DNA from: Candidatus Tectimicrobiota bacterium
GTDB lineage: Bacteria > JACPSX01
Reading direction: 5' to 3'
NCBI GenBank assembly: GCA_016193065.1
Contig: JACPSX010000186.1
Location: 1-8,027 of the forward strand
Length of the DNA: 8,027 nucleotides
Shown here: positions 1-5,301 of the stretch, in pieces
How the letters are laid out: each line of letters opens with the position of its first letter
Numbering within the stretch: the stretch's first letter is position 1
Made by a program: the position numbers and the translations under genes
The notes under the pieces: model-generated
Databases searched by the model: none
What the model saw: the letters and a program-made list of their open reading frames with translations, nothing else
Told to the model about the DNA's origin: nothing

Positions 1-125
1 TGCCGGGCCAAGGAACGAGCATAACGAGGCGCGAGCCCTGAGCCGACTGAGGCGTACTGAGGGAGTACGCCGCAAGGACGGCGAAGGGCGATGAACGAAG
101 TTAGGCGAAGTTAATTGGGCCGGCA
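1..125 (+). repeat. Palindromic element: 125-nt imperfect hairpin abutting the adaptor stop codon
   Basis: Non-coding. The ends are inverted repeats: 1-11 (TGCCGGGCCAA) pairs with 115-125 (TTGGGCCGGCA) at 10 of 11 positions. Moving inward, 14-16 pairs with 110-112, 22-25 with 100-103, 35-38 (GCCC) with 86-89 (GGGC), 42-45 (GCCG) with 79-82 (CGGC), and 51-58 (GGCGTACT) perfectly with 64-71 around a 5-nt GAGGG loop. Between stems, the internal loops repeatedly carry GA opposite GA or GAA, as at 40-41/83-84, 17-18/107-109 and 26-27/97-99. Tandem G.A pairs are stabilising only on the plus strand; the minus strand would carry TC/TTC there. The layout suggests a REP- or MITE-like intergenic element, or a structured RNA read opposite to the operon. 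It has no T-tract on either side, so it is not a standard intrinsic terminator. The left flank lies outside the window. Confidence 0.72.
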
Positions 126-1526
126 CTAGAACCTCCGGAACATGGGGGGAGCGCCGGGCGGCCCTCCGCTGTTGGCAGTAGCGGACCGCAGGCCTATGAT
201 AACCTGATCCCCCTCTTTAAGGCTCCCCGAAACGATCTCCGTGAAGCGTCCGTCACTGATCCCCGTCTGCACGGAAACCGGCTGCAAACTTCCGCCCTGC
301 CCCAGCATCCACACTTGCATCCGGTCTCTCTCCACGGTCTGCCGCTTTTGCCCTCCCGAACCTTTTCTTGCCACTGGAGACTTTTCTCCTCCCCCTACCG
401 GTGTGGGAGGGCGAAACCGCGTGGCCTGAACAGGAAGCCTCAAAACGTTGTCCTTCCGGGATGTGATAATGGACACCTGGGCCGTCATCCCGGGCATGAG
501 CCTCTTTCCCGGGTTTTCCACAGTCACCACCGCATTGTAGGTTACCACGTTTTGCACCGTGGTGGGATTGAGACGGACCTGTGAAACCCGGCCTCGGAAG
601 GTCTGCGAGGGGAACGCATCGACGGTGAACTGGACTTCCTGGCCCTCCTGAATCCTGCCCACATCTGCTTCTGGAACACTAGTGTCGATCTGGAGCCGGC
701 TGAGATCCAGGGCAATGATAAAAAGGGTTGGAGCTTGTAGACTGGCGGCCACCGTTTGCCCCACGTCCACGTTTCTTGCCACCACGATGCCGTCAATGGG
801 GGAATAGATCGTGGCCTTCTCCAGATTGATCTGGGCCTGACGCAGAGCCGCAGCGGCCTGGGCAACCTGAGCTTCGTTTGTCTTGATCTGAGCCTGCGCC
901 GACTGGACTCTGGCTCTGGCTGCCTCCAGATCCGCCTCCGCTTGCTGGACCTGAGCTTCCACAACTCTCTTCTGAGCCACGGCCAGCTCGTAGGCCGTAT
1001 TTGCCACCTCCACATCTCTCTGCGCAATGAGGTTGCGCTGCCAGAGAGCGGTCTGCCTGTCCCGATTATCCTTGGCGTCTTTCTCACTTACCCTGGCCTT
1101 TTCCGCGTTGGCCCGCACACTGGTCAGGTTGGCCTGGGCGCTCAGAAGAGCGGCCCGGAAGTTTTCCAGAGAAGCCTTGGCGTTCTCCACCTGGGCTCGA
1201 GCCGTTTGAAGATTGGCTGCAGCTTGAGCCACCTGGGATTCAAAGGTGTCCGTATCGAGTTGTGCCAGGATCTGCCCGCGCCGCACTGCAGAGTTGAAGT
1301 CGGCGTAGAGCTTTTTAATCGTGCCAGACACCTGGCTTCCCACCAATACCGTCGTGATGGGGTTGACGGTACCGGTGGCCGTAACCCTCTCGACGATATT
1401 GCCCCGCTCCAGCCGGGCCAAATTGTACTGTGGATCGCTGGCACCCCTTCCCCGCCACCACAGGATCCCTGCCGCTACGGCCGCGATCCCAGCCGCCGCT
1501 CCGAGCCCTCGCCACCGCTTGTTCAT
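126..1526 (-). CDS. Efflux pump periplasmic adaptor, HlyD/MacA-like membrane fusion protein
   Basis: Adaptor that would bridge an inner-membrane ABC or RND pump to a TolC-type channel. Residues 8-24 form one hydrophobic anchor. Residues ~34-91 and ~232-262 are the two halves of the lipoyl-like domain (GSQVSGTI, YSPIDGIVVARNVDVGQTV). They flank a long Ala/Gln/Glu-rich coiled-coil hairpin (~92-231). The beta-barrel follows (~265-365, with TSVPEADVGRI, FRGRVSQVRL and MPGMTAQVSI), then a charged Gly/Pro/Lys linker (~371-400) absent from compact family members, and a membrane-proximal domain (~401-446). The hairpin tip has Arg157 and Leu161 of the channel-docking R-x3-L-x6-S motif, but Ala168 in place of the Ser. 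At 466 residues it is longer than E. coli MacA (about 370). The ATG lies 1 nt after the stop of the upstream gene behind GGAGG, so translational coupling is likely. MacA-type adaptors usually precede macB; here the 1-125 palindromic element follows instead. MacA-like over RND-type is a preference, not proven. Confidence 0.92.
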   Translation of the reverse strand: MNKRWRGLGAAAGIAAVAAGILWWRGRGASDPQYNLARLERGNIVERVTATGTVNPITTVLVGSQVSGTIKKLYADFNSAVRRGQILAQLDTDTFESQVAQAAANLQTARAQVENAKASLENFRAALLSAQANLTSVRANAEKARVSEKDAKDNRDRQTALWQRNLIAQRDVEVANTAYELAVAQKRVVEAQVQQAEADLEAARARVQSAQAQIKTNEAQVAQAAAALRQAQINLEKATIYSPIDGIVVARNVDVGQTVAASLQAPTLFIIALDLSRLQIDTSVPEADVGRIQEGQEVQFTVDAFPSQTFRGRVSQVRLNPTTVQNVVTYNAVVTVENPGKRLMPGMTAQVSIITSRKDNVLRLPVQATRFRPPTPVGGGEKSPVARKGSGGQKRQTVERDRMQVWMLGQGGSLQPVSVQTGISDGRFTEIVSGSLKEGDQVIIGLRSATANSGGPPGAPPMFRRF

Positions 1527-1527
1527 C

Positions 1528-1535
1528 TCACCTCC
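1528..1535 (-). promoter_or_regulatory. Shine-Dalgarno of the adaptor gene, overlapping the upstream stop codon
   Basis: The minus strand reads GGAGGTGA, then G, then the ATG at 1526. GGAGG sits 4 nt from the ATG, and its TGA is the stop codon of the SurA-like gene. A ribosome ending one frame is placed to start the next, so the two proteins are probably made in a coupled way. Confidence 0.75.
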
Positions 1536-2283
1536 CTACCCCTCCCTCTTTACTTTGGCCGCGCGGACCGGGAAAAAGTTCCCTGGCGGGGACTTCGTCG
1601 CCACCGACCAGTTTGAGATCCTCCGAGGGGATGGTAATGCGCGCCCGGTCCCGCAGCTCCCGCGTCCATTCCTGAAGGCGCGCGTTGAACTTGCGGGCGG
1701 CGAGAAGTTGTTCAATCCGGCCCTTGAGCTCTTCGAGCGGGGTTTCTCCTAACTCCCCGCGCTGCTCCTTATAGTATTCCTCGATCTCTCCTGCCGTGAC
1801 CCGGATGAACAGGCGCAGGCGCAGGTCCATGTACTTCAGGGCCAGAAGCTGGCGGCGCACCAGTTCGCGGATCACTTCCTCACTCACTCCAAGGGCCTTT
1901 CGTCTCTGCTCCCGGCTTTCCGCACCTCCCAACAGGGCCATCCGCCGGCGGATCTCGGAGTCCACTTCGTCCGCCGTAATCTCAACGATCTGCCGTCTTC
2001 TGGCCTCTTGGAGGATGAGAACCTGATCGATCAATTGGGCCAGAGATTCACCGGGCTCCGTGTTCCGCATCGAGCCGGGGCCCGGAACCAAGCTCTGCAG
2101 GGCCATGAAATCCGTCAGATCCTTCGAGGTCAGGACCGTGTCATTCACCACAGCGAGAACTCGCATAACCAAGCCGGCTCCTGCGGAACTCGCCGGGGTG
2201 AAAAGCCCCCAGAGGAGTCCCACGACCGCCAGAGCGCTCTCCAGCCACCTGTGCCGCAGCCACCCGGTTCCTGATTTCACCAC
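1528..2283 (-). CDS. SurA-like periplasmic chaperone without a parvulin PPIase domain
   Basis: Secreted 251-residue protein. A signal peptide is visible: basic N-terminus, hydrophobic core ~16-30, and a likely cut after ASSA near residue 34. The mature part starts with the SurA/PpiC N-domain signature (RVLAVVNDTVLTSKDL, residues 41-56). Next come a helical stretch with LAQLIDQVLILQEARRR (81-97), a helix beginning ITADEVDSEI (102-111), and an ALGVSEEVIRELVRRQLLAL segment (130-149). A C-terminal helix (LEELKGRIEQLLAARKFNARLQEWTRELR, split here at ~185-211) ends in RARITI. In SurA one or two parvulin domains lie between these N- and C-terminal parts (about 430 residues in total). Here the interval is only about 20 residues, so the isomerase is missing and a holdase or escort role for unfolded outer-membrane proteins is inferred. 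It sits 13 nt after the Omp85 gene. The start is GTG, with a second GTG directly after; a GAGGAG site 9 nt upstream supports the first. Confidence 0.83.
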   Translation of the reverse strand: MVKSGTGWLRHRWLESALAVVGLLWGLFTPASSAGAGLVMRVLAVVNDTVLTSKDLTDFMALQSLVPGPGSMRNTEPGESLAQLIDQVLILQEARRRQIVEITADEVDSEIRRRMALLGGAESREQRRKALGVSEEVIRELVRRQLLALKYMDLRLRLFIRVTAGEIEEYYKEQRGELGETPLEELKGRIEQLLAARKFNARLQEWTRELRDRARITIPSEDLKLVGGDEVPARELFPGPRGQSKEGGVGR

Positions 2284-2292
2284 GGAGCTCTT

Positions 2293-2298
2293 CTCCTC
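2293..2298 (-). promoter_or_regulatory. Shine-Dalgarno of the SurA-like gene
   Basis: The minus strand reads GAGGAG, 9 nt before the GTG at 2283, and overlaps the TGA stop of the Omp85 gene (2297-2299). This spacing fixes the GTG start and places both genes in one transcript. Confidence 0.75.
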
Positions 2299-5053
2299 AA
2301 AACGGATACCCCAGGGTGAAGTAAAACTCCCCGGCAGTCTCCCCCGGCGCCCGGTTCAACTTGTGACCATAATCCAGGCGGAAGGGTCCGATGGGAGTCC
2401 CGTAGCGCAGTCCCAAACCTGTCGTGGTCCGCAGATGCCCCACGGAAACCTCCCGTGTTTCGGTCCAGACATTCCCGGAGTCGACAAAGACAACACCATT
2501 GAGACCCAGGAAAAGGGGGAAGCGGATCTCCGCGTTCCCGATCAAAAGAAAGTTCCCCCCCGTGGGAGTGTTGTCACCGGCCTTGGGTCCCAACTCATCG
2601 CGGCGGTAGCCTCTGACCGTCGTGGAGCCCCCGGCGAAGAAGCGCTCGGTGATGGGGACTCCGGCCGTCGGGCCGAAGCTCCGGGCCCAGCCTACCCGGC
2701 CCCCCAGGGCAAGGACCACCTCGGTAGCGAGAGGAAAGTACCAACGGCTCTCCCCTGTCACCTTATAGAAGTCGACCTCCGAGGCCAATGCCTGGGAGGA
2801 GAGTTCGAAGGTCATGCTGTTCAGAGAACCGCGGAAAGGATTGATGGCGTCGTTGCGGCTGTCCCGGATCAAGGTGGGAGCAATGCTGGCCACAGTAAGC
2901 CGGCCCTGGTCCTCTTTTTCCAGAATGGCGCTCGGATCCACGTCGAGGAAACGGATGCCGCTGTAACGATAGGCCAGGGTCGTCCGGTAGGTTTCCCCCC
3001 AGGGCTTCTCCAGCCCGAGCTGAATCCCTTTTGTCCGGGTCGTGTAGCTTCTCTTCCTCAGGTCCCCCTGTTCCAGCCGAGACGTGCCGCTTACGGGAAG
3101 ATCGAAAAGCCAGGGTTCCCGGTAACTCAAGCTGTAGTTTTCCTGAATCGAGCTCTTCTGGGCTCGCAAACTCGCGGTCCGCCCCCACCCTCCCAGGTTC
3201 CGGTGAGAAGCTTCCACAAACCCCCGCAGGCGGTCCTCGGATCCGTAGCCGAAGCCGAACTCGATGACCTTCGGCTGGGCTTCGTTCACCTCCACCACCA
3301 GATCCCGGGTTTCTTCTTCGGCGTCCAGGGAGGGGGCGGGGCGCAAATCGACCCTGGAAAAAATCCCGAGCCGGCTGATTTTGCGGGCCGCCCGAGCTCC
3401 AACAGCCCGGCTGTAGGGATCTCCTTCCTTGATGGTCATCTCCCGTGTAACGACCCGGGAATGGGTGGCGAGATTGCCCTGCACGATGACTTGCCCTATG
3501 CGGACCTGTTTGCCCTCTTCAATGTCCAGTCCCAGGTTGATCTGTCCGGCCTCAGGGGCGGAACGCTCCACAGATACCTGGGCCTCCCCGAACCCCCGTT
3601 CCACGTACTTATCCAGGAGGCGATCGATCCCCCTTTGCAGAATCACCTGATTGAAGGGGTCTCCAGGACGAACCCCCAGCAGATCACGCACCTCTTCTTC
3701 GGACAGGGCTTGATTCCCCTTCAGGGTGATGCGGGAAATAGTGGAGGGCTCCCCTTCCACGATGGTGACGCTGATCGTCAAACGGGTTGTATCCGGTGAG
3801 TACTCGTACTCGGCGGCCACTTCCGCTTGCAAGTAACCCCGGGAGCGGTACAGGAACCGAACGGCTTCCAGGTCGTCCTCGAAGCGTTTCGCCACGTACC
3901 ACTCCCTGCGGAAGGTTCCCGAGGGTCGGGTGAGCATCTGGGCCAAAACATCGGCCCGGGAAATGCGGGCATTCCCCTGAATCCCGATCTTATCGACCCG
4001 CACCCGGGGGCCTTCATCTACAGTGAATTTAAGGAGAGTTTCCCCGGCCCCTGTGGCGAGAGCCGATTCTACGCGGGCAAAGGGAAACCCGCTGTCCAGA
4101 TATAAGAATTGAATTTGCCCGGTGTTTTTCTGCAAGGTGAGCGGGCTCAGATCCCCGTCTTCCTGCAAAGTCAGTTTTGACCTGAGCGCTTTGGCGGATA
4201 AAAACCGGTTCCCCTGAAACCGGATCAAAACCCGGGGACCTTCTGTAAGAGCAAGTCTGATGCGGACGCTTCCGGCTGACACCCGTTCGATCCCGGGCTT
4301 GTCGACCGTGGCGAATAGGAAGCCCCGGTCCCGGTAGTCTTTCTCCAGGCGCTCGATTCCCGCCTGCAGGCGGCGGCGGTCAAAGACCCGGCCAGCCTGC
4401 AGCCCCAGAGTCTTCAGGACCCTTTCCCGGTTCAGAGCACGGTTCCCTGCCAGGAGCAGAGAATCAATCCGGGTCGGCGGGCCTTCGCTCACCTCCAGGG
4501 TCACCACGACCCAGTGTCCGTCCGGTTTCCCGACCTGGGGCCTGACTTTGCAGTCTTCATATCCGAATTCCCGGCACCGTTCCCGCACCAACCCCACCTG
4601 CTTGGACAAGAAGGTCTGACTGAGAATCGGGGGTGGAGAGAGGGTCAAGCCCTCGCTGAGCTGGCTTCGGGAGAGAGCCCGGTTTCCCCGGATCCTCCAA
4701 GCCCCCACGAAAATCTGCGGCACGGTTCGGAAAGTGAGGGCAACTCCCCCTTCCACCTCCTCCGCATCAACCAGGATATCCGCAAACATGCCTTTCTGAT
4801 AGAGCCGCTTGACGCTGTCGCTGATCTTTTGCAGATCGTAGGGCTCCCCTTCTTTGATCAAGAGCAGGCCCCGAAATTCTCTTTCTGACAGATTGCTCTG
4901 GGTCTGTAAGCGGATCGACCGGACCTGCCCTTCCGGGGGGGCACCCTGAACAGAGGAGAGCGGGAGAAAGAAAAGTAAGACAAGCGCCAGGATGCCCGGC
5001 AGGCACCCCGCTTTCCGCTGGTGGGTTGCGGTCCAAACCAAGCCGTCAGTCAT
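2297..5053 (-). CDS. bamA: Omp85-family outer-membrane protein assembly factor (BamA/TamA-like) with seven POTRA domains
   Basis: Outer-membrane insertase. Numbering is from the GTG at 5056, one codon before the ATG used here. Residues ~14-39 are a signal peptide (basic QRK, hydrophobic core, cut near VQGA). Seven repeats of ~75-85 residues follow: ~45-115, 116-194, 195-275, 276-351, 352-437, 438-517 and 518-596. Six carry GN in the second strand (124, 204, 282, 361, 447, 527), and all have a POTRA helix-strand turn (KGMF, EFGY, DRGF, DSGF, SRGY, ERGF, RLGIF). The 16-strand barrel region spans ~597-919, with NLGGWGR, the loop-6 VRGY motif at 814-817 whose Arg is essential in characterised Omp85 proteins, and a final strand ending in Phe (FYFTLGYPF). 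E. coli BamA has five POTRAs in ~810 residues, and TamA has three. Position next to tamB suggests it could be TamB's partner rather than, or as well as, the housekeeping BamA. The start is weakly defined: only AAAGG, 2 nt before the ATG. Confidence 0.9.
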   Translation of the reverse strand: MTDGLVWTATHQRKAGCLPGILALVLLFFLPLSSVQGAPPEGQVRSIRLQTQSNLSEREFRGLLLIKEGEPYDLQKISDSVKRLYQKGMFADILVDAEEVEGGVALTFRTVPQIFVGAWRIRGNRALSRSQLSEGLTLSPPPILSQTFLSKQVGLVRERCREFGYEDCKVRPQVGKPDGHWVVVTLEVSEGPPTRIDSLLLAGNRALNRERVLKTLGLQAGRVFDRRRLQAGIERLEKDYRDRGFLFATVDKPGIERVSAGSVRIRLALTEGPRVLIRFQGNRFLSAKALRSKLTLQEDGDLSPLTLQKNTGQIQFLYLDSGFPFARVESALATGAGETLLKFTVDEGPRVRVDKIGIQGNARISRADVLAQMLTRPSGTFRREWYVAKRFEDDLEAVRFLYRSRGYLQAEVAAEYEYSPDTTRLTISVTIVEGEPSTISRITLKGNQALSEEEVRDLLGVRPGDPFNQVILQRGIDRLLDKYVERGFGEAQVSVERSAPEAGQINLGLDIEEGKQVRIGQVIVQGNLATHSRVVTREMTIKEGDPYSRAVGARAARKISRLGIFSRVDLRPAPSLDAEEETRDLVVEVNEAQPKVIEFGFGYGSEDRLRGFVEASHRNLGGWGRTASLRAQKSSIQENYSLSYREPWLFDLPVSGTSRLEQGDLRKRSYTTRTKGIQLGLEKPWGETYRTTLAYRYSGIRFLDVDPSAILEKEDQGRLTVASIAPTLIRDSRNDAINPFRGSLNSMTFELSSQALASEVDFYKVTGESRWYFPLATEVVLALGGRVGWARSFGPTAGVPITERFFAGGSTTVRGYRRDELGPKAGDNTPTGGNFLLIGNAEIRFPLFLGLNGVVFVDSGNVWTETREVSVGHLRTTTGLGLRYGTPIGPFRLDYGHKLNRAPGETAGEFYFTLGYPF

Positions 5054-5071
5054 CACCTTTCAGCCGTCAGC
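5044..5071 (+). repeat. Degenerate heptamer block overlapping the Omp85 start codon
   Basis: Four consecutive 7-mers on the plus strand (CGTCAGT, CATCACC, TTTCAGC, CGTCAGC) fit the consensus CGTCAGC at 5 to 7 of 7 positions. The block covers the GTG/ATG start pair (5051-5056) and the first codons of the Omp85 gene. It is the inverted form of the array at 5118-5166. Two central copies match only 5 of 7, so the array status here is weaker than for its partner. Confidence 0.5.
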
Positions 5072-5082
5072 TTCGGAGGTCC

Positions 5083-5100
5083 GAACTTCTTCAACTTCTT
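5083..5100 (-). repeat. Two-copy 9-bp tandem repeat in the Omp85 leader
   Basis: The minus strand reads AAGAAGTTG then AAGAAGTTC, an 8/9 tandem pair in the purine-rich stretch between the two heptamer arrays. It is followed by TTCGGACCTCCGAA (5072-5085), whose arms can form a small hairpin. No function can be assigned; it may simply be part of low-complexity intergenic DNA. Confidence 0.4.
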
Positions 5101-5117
5101 TCCCTTTCCATGTCCGG

Positions 5118-5166
5118 GCTGACTGCTGATCGCTGACCACTGATCCTTGACCGCGGACTGCTGGCA
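5118..5166 (+). repeat. Heptamer tandem array, consensus GCTGAYC
   Basis: Seven 7-mers in register on the plus strand: GCTGACT, GCTGATC, GCTGACC, ACTGATC, CTTGACC, GCGGACT, GCTGGCA. The first four are close to consensus and the last three are progressively degraded. It lies in the 241-nt gap between tamB and the Omp85 gene. Its first 11 bases (5118-5128) can pair with 5061-5071 at 10 of 11 positions, giving a stem with a 46-nt loop just upstream of the Omp85 start. Heptanucleotide tandem repeats such as cyanobacterial STRRs are known intergenic elements; any relationship is only by analogy. Confidence 0.68.
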
Positions 5167-5193
5167 GGGGATGGCTAAACCGCGCAACGCATG

Positions 5194-5301
5194 CTCGTGC
5201 CGTTCCAACTATTTTGGGCTACGTTCCCGGTTCGCGTAGTCCATACTTTTGCTGCCACGTACATCGCTCAAATTGGGCGCATCAAGTTGGAACGGTACTA
5301 G
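5194..5301 (+). repeat. Palindromic element with 17-bp terminal inverted repeats, ending at the tamB stop codon
   Basis: The left arm 5194-5210 (CTCGTGCCGTTCCAACT) is the inverse of the right arm 5285-5301 (AGTTGGAACGGTACTAG) at 15 of 17 positions. Inside are two hairpins: 5216-5223 with 5235-5242 (8 pairs, one G.T), and 5265-5269 with 5275-5279 (5 pairs, one T.G). The whole resembles a three-way junction. The mismatched terminal-stem position 5199/5296 is also G.T on the plus strand. These wobbles would be A.C mismatches on the minus strand, so the plus strand folds better. The right end contains the tamB TAG stop (5298-5300) within CTAG. There is no open reading frame for a transposase, so if mobile it is a MITE- or REP-like passenger. 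Confidence 0.72.

Noticed and set aside
51-71. Perfect 8-bp stem with 5-nt loop as an intrinsic terminator for the operon.
   Set aside because: No T-rich tract follows on the minus strand, and the stem is one part of a larger fold.
677-686. Perfect palindrome ACACTAGTGT containing CTAG.
   Set aside because: Inside conserved adaptor coding sequence (the TSVPEA region) with no flanking element; likely coincidence.
756-1616. Plus-strand open frame of 286 codons opposite the adaptor gene.
   Set aside because: A shadow of the Ala/Gln-rich coiled coil on the other strand; no domain, signal or plausible initiation site.
2060-3799. Long plus-strand open frame (579 codons) opposite the Omp85 and SurA-like genes.
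   Set aside because: Its translation is Pro/Gly/Arg-rich without recognisable domains, and it overlaps well-supported POTRA and barrel coding sequence. Long antisense frames are expected at this GC content.
5118-5166. Possible CRISPR array or iteron origin.
   Set aside because: Units are 7 bp, contiguous and degenerate with no spacers, and there is no replication gene or A/T-rich region nearby.
5053-5208. Minus-strand 51-codon frame from TTG, ending with a TGATG overlap onto the Omp85 start; possible leader peptide.
   Set aside because: It begins inside the terminal repeat of the palindromic element, runs through the heptamer array (giving QWSAISSQP-like residues), and lacks a Shine-Dalgarno. 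Most likely chance; only the TGATG overlap is suggestive.
5194-5301. tRNA-like cloverleaf; the internal loop includes GGTTCG.
   Set aside because: The stem lengths, the absence of an anticodon arm and the long terminal stem do not fit a tRNA.
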